Below are positions 28,071-37,852 of a stretch of DNA of 64,000 nucleotides, in pieces. Each line of letters opens with the position of its first letter. The first letter of the stretch is position 1. The notes under the pieces were generated by a model that saw only the letters and a program-made list of their open reading frames with translations, did not search any database and was not told where the DNA came from. The position numbers and the translations under genes are program-made. This stretch comes from CAVPMW01 sp963706515 (GTDB lineage: Bacteria > Chloroflexota > Anaerolineae > Anaerolineales > UBA4823): the NCBI GenBank assembly GCA_963706515.1, contig CAVPMW010000022.1, positions 62,001-126,000 on the forward strand, written 5' to 3'.

Positions 28071-28508
28071 ATGTATAACAACTGGTCGCGTCTGCTGATG
28101 GTCCTGGTCCTGGGAGCCATGCTGCTGCTCGCGGGATGCAGCCCATCCCCTGCACCTGTCCAGACCCAGGCGCCAGCATTGACCCAGGAAAGCCCGATCG
28201 CTGCAACTGAAAGCCCAACAGAGCCTGCGGAGGCTTACCCGGCGCCTGGCGCGGAACAGCCGACTTCAGCAGCCCCTTCCATGCTCTATCCCGAGCCGAA
28301 GAGCGGAGACGAGGTCACCTGGACTATGGCTTATGCAATGATCATGAACGGCGAGGTAACCAAGGTGATCGGAGCAAGCAGCGACAAATTCACCATGACC
28401 CTGCGGGATGGTCGCTCCCTGGTATCCCCGCAGCCGGCTCCAGGAGACGTAGCCCTCGTGATCAAGGACTGCGGTCAGCCGTGCGCTGCAATCCAGGTGG
28501 AGGATTAA
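28071..28508 (+). CDS. Small lipoprotein, function unknown
   Basis: About 145 residues. The N-terminus has LLMVLVLGAMLLLAGC, a clear lipobox (LAGC). A Pro/Ala/Thr/Glu-rich linker (about 25-75) of low complexity, typical of surface lipoproteins, leads to a compact C-terminal domain (VTKVIGASSDKFTMTLRDGRS...). Two Cys close together (DCGQPCAA) could form a disulfide. ATG 28071 is chosen because GGGAGG lies 5 bases before it; an in-frame GTG 18 bases upstream is less likely. No family recognised. Confidence 0.65.
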   Translation: MYNNWSRLLMVLVLGAMLLLAGCSPSPAPVQTQAPALTQESPIAATESPTEPAEAYPAPGAEQPTSAAPSMLYPEPKSGDEVTWTMAYAMIMNGEVTKVIGASSDKFTMTLRDGRSLVSPQPAPGDVALVIKDCGQPCAAIQVED

Positions 28509-28523
28509 GAATATAACTAATTT

Positions 28524-28631
28524 AGGTGTTACCCAGTTCCCAAAGGGTATACCGAAAATTGGATGATGGGTGGGCATATGCCCACCCATCATCCAATTTT
28601 CGGACTTTTCCTCTTCAACTGCGTAACTCCT
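28524..28631. repeat. MITE-like element with terminal inverted repeats and a 52-bp perfect palindrome
   Basis: The left end AGGTGTTACCCAGTT and the right end, reading inward, AGGAGTTACGCAGTT match at 13 of 15 positions. The centre (28552-28603) is a perfect palindrome with 26-bp arms (CCGAAAATTGGATGATGG...). It lies between convergent genes. The end sequence resembles termini of DDE transposons, so a non-autonomous mobile origin is plausible, and the palindrome may double as a terminator. Confidence 0.7.
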
Positions 28632-28650
28632 ATAATTATTGGACATCAAA

Positions 28651-28685
28651 ACAGGTGCTCGGGGAACGCCGAGCGCCTGTTTTTG
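28651..28685 (+). terminator. Intrinsic terminator
   Basis: The stem ACAGGTGCTCGG/CCGAGCGCCTGT (one G-T pair) with a 6-base loop and TTTTT after it terminates on the + strand. AAAA on the other side allows the same for the HD-domain gene on the minus strand. Confidence 0.8.
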
Positions 28686-28690
28686 TTAGC

Positions 28691-29254
28691 TCAGCCCGTA
28701 CCCACCAGACCAAGCTCGGGAGCTATGCTGCGCATGGCAAGGATCACGTTGCCGACGTGCTCCCAAAGCTCCACGCCGAAGTCTGCGGTAGCCTGGGCAA
28801 TCTCCTCCCGGTGAGCACCAGCGGCAAACGCCTTGTCTTTCCACTTCTTCTTCACCGAGCTGACCTCCAGATCATAGATGGACCTGGAGGGGCGCACCAG
28901 CGCCACTGCGGTGACCAGACCGGTGATCTCGTCGCAGGCCAGCAGGCATTTCTCCATTCGAGATTGGCGAGGCACGCCGGTATGGTCCGCGTGGCTGAGG
29001 ATCCCGCGGACGATCAGCTCTGGCACACCGCGCTCGCGCAGGATGGGCGCGCCGTCCTGGGGATGCCCCTCCAGGCTCGGGTGGATCTCCCAGTCGAAGT
29101 CGTGCAGCAGCCCGGTCATCCCCCAGACCTCTTCATCTTCTCCATACTGCCTGGCGTAAAAGCGCATGGCAGCTTCGACCGACAGCATGTGCCGGACGAG
29201 GTTCTCATTCTGCACGTATTCGTGCACGATGGCGAGCGCTTCAGTGCGATTCAT
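28691..29254 (-). CDS. HD-domain phosphohydrolase
   Basis: 187 residues of the HD superfamily. Metal ligands are His in NENLVRHMLSVEAAM, the HD pair in TGLLHDFDWE (about 51-52), and later His/Asp (LSHADHTG; LLACDEITG). The layout matches small HDIG-type hydrolases often annotated as phosphohydrolases of unknown nucleotide substrate. Its start overlaps the SanA-like stop by ATGA, so the two are translated together. Confidence 0.82.
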   Translation of the reverse strand: MNRTEALAIVHEYVQNENLVRHMLSVEAAMRFYARQYGEDEEVWGMTGLLHDFDWEIHPSLEGHPQDGAPILRERGVPELIVRGILSHADHTGVPRQSRMEKCLLACDEITGLVTAVALVRPSRSIYDLEVSSVKKKWKDKAFAAGAHREEIAQATADFGVELWEHVGNVILAMRSIAPELGLVGTG

Positions 29255-29913
29255 TGCGCCTCGCCGGGGAAGATCGGTTCGGGTTTGCCCAGCACAGGCA
29301 GCGGGTGGGTAAAATGGAGCTCATAAAAGGCCACTGGCGTGGCAGTGAGCTCGCGCAGGTTCCAAACAAGTTGGGAGAAGAAACGGTAGGGTCTTAAGTC
29401 AGCGGAGACGCCCACTGCAGAGATTCCCATTGCGTTGCACAGGTAGAGGGCGCGCGGCAGGTGAAAGGATTGGGTGACCAGGATCGCCTGATGCACCCCA
29501 AAGATCTCGCGTGCCCGGTAGCAGGTATCATAGGTGCGCCACCCGGCATAGTCCAGTACGATGTCTGCTTTGGGGACGCCCAGGCGGATGGCGTAGGTTT
29601 GCATCGCACCGGGCTCGTTGTGCTGCTCGGTGCGGTTGTCGCCGCTCATCAGCAGCTTTTCGACTTTGCCATCCAGGTAAAGGCGGGCAGCGGTTGCTAC
29701 CCGGTCGCGCAGCACCGGGGTCGGAGACCCATCGCGCAGGAGACCGGCGCCGAAGACAATCGCGACGCGCCTTACTGGCGCATCGCTGATCGAAAACAGG
29801 CGAGAGCGCGCGTACCAGGCAGTGATCAGCCGCGGCAGGAAAATTAACGTCCCAGCAATCAGGCCAATCACGAGGCATATTTCCAGTAGAACCTTCAGGA
29901 TCCTGCCGAGCAT
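29251..29913 (-). CDS. SanA/YdcF-like DUF218 membrane protein
   Basis: 220 residues. One N-terminal membrane helix (LLEICLVIGLIAGTLIFLP) is followed by a DUF218 domain outside. Family motifs are AIVFGAGLLRDGSPTPVLRDR, LLMSGDN, MQTYAIRLGVP and VTQSFHLPRALYLC. In Escherichia coli SanA supports the envelope barrier (vancomycin resistance at high temperature). Here the role is envelope maintenance by analogy only. Confidence 0.85.
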   Translation of the reverse strand: MLGRILKVLLEICLVIGLIAGTLIFLPRLITAWYARSRLFSISDAPVRRVAIVFGAGLLRDGSPTPVLRDRVATAARLYLDGKVEKLLMSGDNRTEQHNEPGAMQTYAIRLGVPKADIVLDYAGWRTYDTCYRAREIFGVHQAILVTQSFHLPRALYLCNAMGISAVGVSADLRPYRFFSQLVWNLRELTATPVAFYELHFTHPLPVLGKPEPIFPGEAQ

Positions 29914-29971
29914 AGGGAAATTTTACCATGCCACCCATTGAGAGAATTTACCTGGAGGCTGCATAGGCCTC

Positions 29972-30000
29972 TTGCCGTTCATTGTTCATCCGGTTACAAT
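29972..30000 (+). promoter_or_regulatory. Promoter of folC-lon, placed for a near-leaderless mRNA
   Basis: TTGCCG (29972-29977), a 17-base spacer and TACAAT (29995-30000). The folC ATG at 30010 is only 9 bases after the -10 box, so the transcript would begin at or within a few bases of the start codon. No Shine-Dalgarno sequence is present. Confidence 0.55.
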
Positions 30001-30009
30001 GCGTGAACC

Positions 30010-31438
30010 ATGCAGATCGAAGCACTTTACCAACAGACGCTCGACTACCTGTACAGCTTTGTCGACTACAGCCTGACCCGGTCAACCCGCTACTCGCCGG
30101 AACACTTCGATCTGAACCGGATGGTGACCTTTGTCGAATACCTGAACGACCCCCAGAATGCTTACCCGATCATCCACGTAGCCGGGACCAAGGGTAAAGG
30201 CTCGGTCTCGGCGATGATGCGCCAGCGCCCTGCAAGCTGCCGGTTATAAGGTGGGCTTGTACACCTCGCCGCACCTGCAGGATTATGCCGAGCGCATCCA
30301 GATTAACGGGGAGCCGATCCTGCACCAGGAGCTGATCCAGCTGATCGATGAGCTGCGACCTTACCTGGATCAGGGGACCAACCTGACCACCTTCGAGATC
30401 ACCACGGGTCTGGCTTTCCGTTATTTCGACCAGCAGGGGGTGAATGCCGCCGTGATCGAAGTGGGTCTGGGCGGGCGGCTGGATGCGACCAACGTGGTCA
30501 TCCCCCTGGTCTCGGTGATCACTTCCCTATCCTACGACCACACCCACTTCCTGGGCGATACACTGGCTGAGATTGCGGGCGAGAAAGCCGGGATCATCAA
30601 GCCGGGTGTTCCGGTGGTATTATCACCCCAGAAGGATGAGGCGCGGCTGGTGGTCGAGCGGATTGCCGCCGAAAGGGAGGCGCCGCTGTACCTGGTGGGC
30701 AGGGATTTCCTCTTTGCGCCTGTGACGCACTCCCTGGAAGGGCAGACCCTGCTGGTCTGGCCTTCCGTGGAACAAGAGCACCTGGATGAGTATATCGAAT
30801 CGGCAGGAATGCTGGAGTGGGAGCCAACTCGATTGACCATCCCGCTGCTGGGCTACCACCAGGTGGAGAATGCGGCTACGGCATATGCTGCTTTACAGGT
30901 AGCGCGCAGCTCGGGCCTGGCTATCAGCCAGGAGGCTATCCGAGCGGGGTTTTCTCGGGTGCATTGGCCGGCACGCTTTGAGATCCTGCAGCGTTCTCCG
31001 CCGGTGCTGGTCGACTCGGCTCACAACCGGGATTCTGCCTTGAAGCTGCGCCAGGCGCTGGACGATTACTTTCCCGGACAGCCGATTATCCTGATCTTTG
31101 GCGCCTCGGAAGATAAGGACATCGATGGGATGTTCGCCGAGCTGATGCCGAGAGTGAAGCAGGTGATGGCTACCCGCTCCTTCCATCCGCGCGCCATCGA
31201 GCCGGAGGAGCTGGTGACCCTGGCACACCGTTATGGGAAGCCAGCCAGGGCAGTCCCGAGCGTAGAAGCTGCCCTGGAGGAAGCGCTTCGCCTGGCACAG
31301 GGTGAGGCGCTCGTCCTGGCTACCGGCAGTATCTTCGTGGCTGCCGGCGTTCGCGAAGTCTGGTTAACCAGTACGCAGCCGAAACGGGTGAATCGAGGCC
31401 AGAAGCTCAAGGGGCGGGCGGCCAGGAGATGTGAATGA
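30010..31438 (+). CDS. folC: Bifunctional folylpolyglutamate synthase / dihydrofolate synthase (one frameshift)
   Basis: Adds glutamate to dihydropteroate and to folates, an ATP-dependent Mur-ligase-type reaction. The P-loop is GTKGKGSVSAM (about 60-70). Then come GLYTSPHLQDYAERIQING, the VIEVGLGGRLDATNV substrate region, the DHTHFLGDTLAEIAGEKAGIIK Mur-like motif and a C-terminal domain with LVDSAHNRDS. The frame breaks near 30222 where an extra C precedes GCCAGCGCCCTG; removing it restores the standard sequence. The stop overlaps the lon start by ATGA. Confidence 0.93.
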
Positions 31439-33951
31439 GAAATAAAGATTGGTATTTCCGCGATGATGATGAAGACTTCGGCGAAGCTCTGCACCGCCGG
31501 ACCGAGGAGCTGTACAGCATACCGGATACACAGCCAGATGAGGATGGGATGATCGAATGTCCGGTGCTGCCGTTGCGCGACCTGGTGGTTTTCCCGCGCA
31601 TGGTCTCCCCGGTATTCCTTTCGCAGGAAACGGTGATCATTGGCGATCGAAGACGCCCAGCTGAACGACCAGACGGTCATTGCGTTGACCCGACGCGATC
31701 CCGATGTCGAGGATCCCGGTCCGCAGGATTTCCTGCCGATCGGGGTGGAGACGGCTGTCGGGCGCTTGTTGAGCATGCCGGATGGCTCCAGCTCGGCACT
31801 GGTGCAGGGACGGCGGCGGGTCGAGGTGGTGGAGTTCGCCCAGGAAGAGCCCTTCCTGGTCGTGCGCGGTCGCCCGGTCTACGAGACGACGTCTGTCGAT
31901 CGCCAGATCGATGCCACCATGCGCACTGCCCTGGAGATGTTCCAGAAATGCGTGCAGCTCGACCGCAGCCTGCCGGAAGAAGCCTATCTGTACGCCTTGA
32001 ATATCGACGAGCCGGGCTGGCTGGCGGATATGATCGTCACCACCATCGCCCCACCGCTTGCAGGAGCGCCAGGACTTGCTGATGATCCAGGACCCGTTGG
32101 AACGGCTCGAAACAGGTGATCAACCTCCTGGCGAAGGAAGCCGATGTGCTGGAGCTGGAAGACGAGATCCACACCCGGGCGCAGAGCGAGGTCGACCGCA
32201 CCCAGCGAGAGTTCTACCTGCGCGAGCAGATGAAAGTGATCCAGACCGAGCTGGGCGAGGGCGACCCCTGGGCGACGGAAATTGTCGAGCTGCGCACCCG
32301 GGTCGAGTCGGCAGGCCTGCCGGAAGAAGTGCAGGTGCGGGCACTGAAAGAAGTCGAACGCCTGGGTCAGATGCCGCCGATGTCGCCCGAAGTGGGCATC
32401 ATCCGCACTTATGTCGAGTGGATCCTGGAGCTGCCCTGGATCAATGCGACCGAGGATAACCTGGATGTGAGCCATGCAGCTGAGATCCTGGAGCGCGACC
32501 ATTACGGGCTGCCGCGCGCCAAAGAGCGCATCCTGGAATATATCGCCGTGCGCAGCCTGAAGCCCAAACGGCTGCGCCAGCCGATCCTGTGTTTTGTCGG
32601 CCCGCCTGGCACCGGTAAGACCTCTCTGGGACGCTCGATCGCCGAGGCACTGGGGCGCAAGTTTGTGCGCCTCTCACTGGGCGGCGTGCGCGACGAGGCC
32701 GAAATCCGCGGCCACCGGCGCACCTACATCGGCGCTTTGCCGGGGCGCATCCTGCAGACCATGCGCCGGGCAGGGACGATCAACCCGCTGTTCATGCTGG
32801 ATGAGATCGACAAGCTCGGGCAGGATTTTCGCGGCGACCCGTCCTCCGCCCTGCTGGAGGTGCTCGATCCGGAGCAGAACCATGCTTTTTCGGACCATTA
32901 CCTGGAGCTGGCCTACGACCTCTCCAAGGTGATGTTCATTACCACCGCCAATACGACCGGCACCATCCCTCCGGCATTGCTGGACCGCATGGAGGTGATC
33001 GAATTCCCCGGCTACATCGAGGAAGAAAAGCTGGAGATCGCCCGCCGCTTCCTGATCCCCCGCCAGCTCGATGAGAATGGGCTGGAAGCGGAAAGCTGCA
33101 CTTCACGGAGCAGGCGCTGCAGGCGCATCATCCGCGAGTATACCTATGAAGCCGGGGTGCGCAACCTGGAACGCGAGATCGGCAAGATCTGCCGCAAAGT
33201 TGCCCGGCTGAAAGCGGAGAAGAAGCGCTTCCCGACGCAGGTCAGCAAAGTCATGGTCGAACGATTCCTGGGACCGCCGCAGTTCTTCAACCTGGAAGCC
33301 GAGCGGCAGAATGAGATCGGCGTGGCGACAGCTATCGCCTGGACAGAGAACGGCGGTGAGATCATGCCGGTGGAGGTGCTGCTGATGGAAGGCAAAGGCA
33401 ACCTGCAGATCACCGGGCAGATCGGCACGGTGATGCAGGAATCCGCCCAGGCAGCGCTCTCTTATCTGAAGTCACGCTCGCGGGCGCTCGAAATCAACCC
33501 GGAGCTGTTCGAGCACCTGGATATCCATATCCACATTCCGGAAGGCGCCATCCCGAAGGATGGCCCGAGCGCCGGGATCACCATCTGCACTCGCGCTTGA
33601 TCATCGGCTTTCACCGGGCGCCGGTAAACTGCGAGTGTGGGCATGACCGGAGAGATCACCCTGCGCGGGCGGGTGCTGCCGGTGGGCGGGGTGCGCGAGA
33701 AAGTGCTGGCGGCTCACCGCGCCGGGATCAAGACCGTGATCATGCCCAAGCGCAACTTGAAAGACCTGGTGGACATCCCCAAACGGGCTCGCAACGAGAT
33801 GAATATCGTACCGGTCGAGCATATGGACCAGGTGCTGGAGGTCGCTCTGCTGCCGGCAGAGAAGAAACTTCGAACGCCGCGCGCCCGGCGCACCCAGCCT
33901 GCCAAACAAGGGGAAGAGCCGCGCCGCAAGTGTCTCCGGGCAACCAGGTAG
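31435..33951 (+). CDS. lon: ATP-dependent protease Lon (several frameshifts)
   Basis: The cytoplasmic AAA+ serine protease that removes damaged and regulatory proteins. In order: an N-terminal substrate domain (CPVLPLRDLVVFPRMVSPVF), a coiled-coil helix bundle (QREFYLREQMKVIQTELGE), Walker A GPPGTGKTS, Walker B FMLDEIDKL, sensor VMFITTANT, and a protease domain with catalytic Ser in KDGPSAGIT and Lys in GGVREKVLAAHRAGIKTVIMP. Frames change near 31638 (an extra G before GCGATCGAAG), about 32060-32115, about 33100 and about 33595-33640. All parts are collinear, so it should be whole in the organism. It is coupled to folC by a 4-base overlap. Confidence 0.92.
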
Positions 33952-33998
33952 GCTTACCGGGGATCTAGCCTGCCGCTGGCTGAAACCTAGAGAGGAAT

Positions 33999-35408
33999 AT
34001 GCAGGCGAATCTAAATCCTGCGGATATCGTGCGGCTCCTTGCCCAGGGGATGGGGGAGGAGCTGCATTGGTTTCCGCAAGGAGTCAGCCCAGAACGGCTG
34101 GCGACGGTGATGATTGGCATGGCAAACAGCCGGGGCGGGGTAATCTTGATCGGGGTGGCGCCGCGCAGCGGGCTCATCCAGGGGATAACCGATCCTGGCG
34201 CAGCGTTTGATCTCATCTTCCAGGCGGCATTACTGGCAGATCCGCCGCTGGTATTACCCCTCCCCCGCCAGGTTGAAATCGAAGAGCAATCCTTGCTGGT
34301 GGTGGTTGTTCCCCCAGGGCTGCCGTACGTATATAACCTGGAAGGTCGATATTTTGTGCGCCAGGGGGCTCAGACCAACCCAATCCCAGCCCGGCAGCTG
34401 CGCCAGCTGCTCGTCGAGCGTGGAGTGATCCAATTCGAGGCGCAAGTACCGCCTGGCGCCAGCCTCGACGACCTGGATATGAACAAGGTGGAGGCGTACA
34501 TTGCTGCCTTACGCCTGCCCGGTGCAGAGACTCCGGAAGATATTTTGCTGCGGCGCGGCTGCCTGGGCTCACCTTCCGGCAGCGGAGGGGATACCGGTCT
34601 GCACCCCAATTATGCCGGCTTGCTCTTATTCGGGAAGCAGCCTCAGCGCTGGCTGCCTGGCGCAACGATCCTGGCGGCGCGCTTTACCGGCTCCACCTTC
34701 GCCGACCGTTACCTGAAACAGGAGATCAACGGCACCTTGATCGACCAGCTGTACCAGGTAGAAGGGTTCTTCAGCCAAAACATCCGGAATGTCGTTCACG
34801 TCTCCGGTTTCATCCACCAGGATGAGCCTGAATACCCGCTGGAAGCCGTGCGCGAGCTCCTGGTCAACGCTGTAGCGCACCGCGACTACAACCAGCAAGG
34901 AGACAGCATTCACCTCAACCTGTTCGCCGACCGGTTAGAGGTGCATTCACCGGGAGGCTTACCCGGACCGGTGACCCTGGATAACCTGCTTCAGGCGCGC
35001 TTTTCACGCAACCCGGTGATTGTGCAGGTCCTGGCAGACATGGGCTTCGTCGAGCGGCTGGGATACGGGCTGGACCGGGTGGTACAGGCTGTCCGCCAGG
35101 CGGGTTTGCGCCCGCCGCAGTTCGCGGAGCTGGCAGGCTCCTTCCGGGTGACCCTGTTTGGGGAAAGCCTCTCGCCGGCAGGATCCCTCCCTGACCTTAC
35201 TGCATACCATGGATTGGGTCTCAATCCTCGCCAGGAGGCGGCGCTCGCCTACTTGTCCCGCTTCCGGCGCATTACCAGCAGCGATTACCAGAGTCTGTGT
35301 CCCGAAGTTCACCCGGAGACGCTGCGCCGGGACCTGGCAGATCTGATCGGGCGCGGGATCCTGATCAAAGTGGGTGATAAGCGGTCGACGTACTACATCA
35401 TAAAGTAG
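33999..35408 (+). CDS. AlbA_2 (Schlafen-like) DNA-binding/ATPase-like transcriptional regulator
   Basis: An intact 469-residue protein. The N-terminal AlbA_2 domain (about 10-140, with IGMANSRGGVILIGVA) resembles the Schlafen core. A linker leads to an HATPase_c_4-type domain (PLEAVRELLVNAVAHRDYNQQGD, GFVERLGYGLDRVVQAVRQAG). A C-terminal winged helix (about 410-465, ETLRRDLADLIGRGILIKVG) would bind DNA. Often misnamed RecG-like helicase, it has no helicase motifs. It is 47 bases after lon and 15 bases before the ACBP gene. Its target is unknown. Confidence 0.85.
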   Translation: MQANLNPADIVRLLAQGMGEELHWFPQGVSPERLATVMIGMANSRGGVILIGVAPRSGLIQGITDPGAAFDLIFQAALLADPPLVLPLPRQVEIEEQSLLVVVVPPGLPYVYNLEGRYFVRQGAQTNPIPARQLRQLLVERGVIQFEAQVPPGASLDDLDMNKVEAYIAALRLPGAETPEDILLRRGCLGSPSGSGGDTGLHPNYAGLLLFGKQPQRWLPGATILAARFTGSTFADRYLKQEINGTLIDQLYQVEGFFSQNIRNVVHVSGFIHQDEPEYPLEAVRELLVNAVAHRDYNQQGDSIHLNLFADRLEVHSPGGLPGPVTLDNLLQARFSRNPVIVQVLADMGFVERLGYGLDRVVQAVRQAGLRPPQFAELAGSFRVTLFGESLSPAGSLPDLTAYHGLGLNPRQEAALAYLSRFRRITSSDYQSLCPEVHPETLRRDLADLIGRGILIKVGDKRSTYYIIK

Positions 35409-35423
35409 GGCGGAGGCAATGCG

Positions 35424-35690
35424 ATGGCAGACCTGAAAGCACAGTTCGAAGCCGCGGCGCAGGAAGTTCAGTCTCTTCCTCAGCGTCCTGACAACGAGAC
35501 CCTGTTAAAGCTGTATGCCTTTTACAAGCAGGCCACCCTGGGCGACGTCTCGGGCAAGCGCCCGGGAGCGATGGATATGGTGGGCCGCGCCAAGTACGAC
35601 GCCTGGGCCTCACTAAAAGGGGTAAGCCAGGACAAAGCGATGATGGCTTACATCCGCCTGGTGGAGCGGTTGAAGGAGTCAAGTCGATGA
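35424..35690 (+). CDS. Acyl-CoA-binding protein (ACBP)
   Basis: A four-helix carrier that binds medium- and long-chain acyl-CoA esters in the cytoplasm. The 88 residues equal the eukaryotic family length. The signature LYAFYKQATLGDVSGKRPG and GRAKYDAWASLKG, with the conserved Lys/Tyr that contact CoA phosphate, is complete. ACBP is common in eukaryotes and patchy in bacteria. GGAGG lies 8 bases before the ATG. It lies directly after the AlbA_2 gene. Confidence 0.95.
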   Translation: MADLKAQFEAAAQEVQSLPQRPDNETLLKLYAFYKQATLGDVSGKRPGAMDMVGRAKYDAWASLKGVSQDKAMMAYIRLVERLKESSR

Positions 35691-35735
35691 AGTAAGAATT
35701 GAGAGTAGATGGTAACGCAACTTCCTCCATGTTCC

Positions 35736-37040
35736 TCAGGAGCTAGGCGCGGCGACAATTTTATAGACCCCACCGCCCGAGAGGTCCAGCAGATACAGCT
35801 CCCCGGAGCTGTCTTCGCCAAAGCTGGAGACGTTATGCGGGGTATTCAGCAATTCCTCGTTGTTGGGGTTGTTCCAGCTGCTCCCAGATTTTGTGAGTCC
35901 CCAGATCGTCCCCGTGCAATAATCGGCGTAGATATAGGTCCCTTCCAGGGAAGGGATCGCCCCTCCATGGTAGACAAATCCGCCGGTTATGGAGCATTGC
36001 CCGTTCTGGTGGGGATAATCGAAAACTGGCAGGGTGAGACCGGCCTGGCTGCAGGTCGCGGCGCCGTAGCATAGGAAACCTTCCATTTTGTTCCAGCCGT
36101 AGTTCTCGCCGCCTGGGCTGGAGTGAGGCTGGTAATCGATCTCCTCGCGTGCACCCTGACCGACGTCGCCGATGAACAGATCTCCATTGGAGGCATCGAA
36201 GGAATAACGCCAGGGATTGCGCATGCCCAGAGCCCAAATCTCAGGGCGGTAGCCGGGAGTGTTGGCGTACGGATTGGTGGGTGGGATGCGGTATTTCGGA
36301 TTGGAATTCGGATTCCCGGCAGAGAACATGGCTGGCAAGTAAGCGAAGAAGTTTGAGACGACCGGGATGGAGGGCAACGGCTCGACGTCGATGCGCAGGA
36401 TTTTACCTAACAGCGCGCCTGGGTTCTGGGCATTGTGAGCTGGATCGCCGCTTCCGCCGCCATCCCCGGTGCCGATATACAGGTAGCCATCCGGACCGAA
36501 GAGCAGCAGCCCACCGTTGTGATTTGTGTTGGCCGGATGCGAAAGATAAAGGATGGTTTCAGCGGAGTTCGGGTCGGCGATATTCGGATTGCCGGTGAGA
36601 TGGAAGCGAACGACGACGTTATCTCCGCTCTTATTGGTGTAGTAGACGTAGAAATAACCTTTGCTGGCGTAACCGGGCGGGAAAGCCACGCTGAGCAGCC
36701 CTTGTTCGCCGCCATACAGCACCCGGCTGGTGATATCGAGGAAAGGCGTGGACAGAAGGGAGCTGGTGTTGCGGTTATAAATCCTGATGCGACCCGGCTC
36801 CTCGACGATGAACAGCCGGCTGCTGCCATCCCTGGGGTCGATGAGGTAGACTGGTGCTTCCAGACCGGATGTGATTACCGGCTGCAAGGCGATCGCGGTG
36901 GGTTGTTGAGGGGTCGTGGAAAAGACCCTTTCCAGGGGTGCTTCACGCGCACCTGCATCCCCACTCCAACCAGCGAGCAAACAAACGATCAACAGAAAAC
37001 CCAATCCATACCTGCTAAGCCTAAACCTGTAATTTCTCAT
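35736..37040 (-). CDS. Secreted PQQ-type sugar dehydrogenase (GSDH/HHIP beta-propeller)
   Basis: About 434 residues. The N-terminal signal is LGFLLIVCLLAGWSGDAGA. Six-bladed propeller motifs of soluble aldose dehydrogenases follow: VEEPGRIRIY, GGEQGLLSVAFPPGYA, NHNGGLLLFGPDGYLYIGTGDGG, GMRNPWRYSFD and GDVGQGAREEID. These hold the usual His/Arg residues near PQQ and calcium sites. The start is ATG 37040, 2 bases after the stop of the DUF692-like gene; ATG 37064 overlaps that gene. It likely oxidises sugars outside the membrane. PQQ synthesis genes are not in the window. Confidence 0.88.
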   Translation of the reverse strand: MRNYRFRLSRYGLGFLLIVCLLAGWSGDAGAREAPLERVFSTTPQQPTAIALQPVITSGLEAPVYLIDPRDGSSRLFIVEEPGRIRIYNRNTSSLLSTPFLDITSRVLYGGEQGLLSVAFPPGYASKGYFYVYYTNKSGDNVVVRFHLTGNPNIADPNSAETILYLSHPANTNHNGGLLLFGPDGYLYIGTGDGGGSGDPAHNAQNPGALLGKILRIDVEPLPSIPVVSNFFAYLPAMFSAGNPNSNPKYRIPPTNPYANTPGYRPEIWALGMRNPWRYSFDASNGDLFIGDVGQGAREEIDYQPHSSPGGENYGWNKMEGFLCYGAATCSQAGLTLPVFDYPHQNGQCSITGGFVYHGGAIPSLEGTYIYADYCTGTIWGLTKSGSSWNNPNNEELLNTPHNVSSFGEDSSGELYLLDLSGGGVYKIVAAPSS

Positions 37041-37041
37041 A

Positions 37042-37851
37042 TCAAATGTCCTTGATTTTTGCATAGATCACGGGTGCCTGCGTGGCGATCACTTCCGGAT
37101 CGGACCGCCAGACAAACTTTTCTCCTACGCCGCCGTATTCGAGGGCCAGGAGCCAGGGCCGCGCCCATTCGTTCAGGCGGATACGTTCCAGCGCCCAATC
37201 CAACGCTGGCCAATCCTCTTCCAGGACGGACATGTGGTCGCGCCAGACGCCATCCAGGAAGTGCAGCCCGGTAAAATGCAGCTCGCGCAGGCGGTTTACC
37301 GGGAGGGCGGTCAGGTATTGATCCTCCTCGACGCCAAGCTGGCGGGCAGAGATGCGGGCGTGAGAGATATCCAATAAGAACCCGCAGTCGCAAGATTCTA
37401 TCAGGTGACTGATGAACTGCGGGTCTACAGCACAGGGTAATACTTTATCCTGCGGACCGCGGTAGGGTACATTCTCCAGGATCACCCGGCTGGGTCCAAA
37501 CCGCTTGAGAACGACCTCCAGATCGGCGCGCACCCGGGCTTCTACCTGGTTGGCGCGCTCAGGAGAAAGATGCTCATCATCCAACCCTGGGAAATGTTTA
37601 CGGTTAGGTGACAGATGCAGGTTTATGTAAGGCGTATTTGTTTGCTGCAAGAGATCCCACACGTAACTCCAATCCTTCTCTTTCAGACTGCCATTCCCGG
37701 CATTGAGGTTGAAATGGATGGCTACCGGGCAGATCTCGCTCGCTTCGGCGATCATGTCGGGCCAATCCGGCGTCTTAAAACGGTCGAGGCGGATCTTGCC
37801 TGCTGTGAATAACTCAGCCGCTTGGAAGGAGTAGTTGATGGCAAACAGCAT
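37042..37851 (-). CDS. DUF692/MNIO-like TIM-barrel protein
   Basis: About 269 residues predicted as a TIM barrel with metal-type ligands spread over strand ends: AIHFNLN, INLHLSPN, VILENVP, FLLDISHARIS, ELHFTGLH and LALEYGGVG. This His/Glu/Asp pattern resembles DUF692 multinuclear iron oxygenases and also xylose-isomerase-like barrels. DUF692 is my first choice. ATG 37851 lies 2 bases after the mltG stop and is preferred over the upstream ATG 37896. It is tightly linked to mltG and to the sugar dehydrogenase on the same strand. No substrate peptide gene is evident beside it. Confidence 0.6.
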   Translation of the reverse strand: MLFAINYSFQAAELFTAGKIRLDRFKTPDWPDMIAEASEICPVAIHFNLNAGNGSLKEKDWSYVWDLLQQTNTPYINLHLSPNRKHFPGLDDEHLSPERANQVEARVRADLEVVLKRFGPSRVILENVPYRGPQDKVLPCAVDPQFISHLIESCDCGFLLDISHARISARQLGVEEDQYLTALPVNRLRELHFTGLHFLDGVWRDHMSVLEEDWPALDWALERIRLNEWARPWLLALEYGGVGEKFVWRSDPEVIATQAPVIYAKIKDI

Positions 37852-37852
37852 A

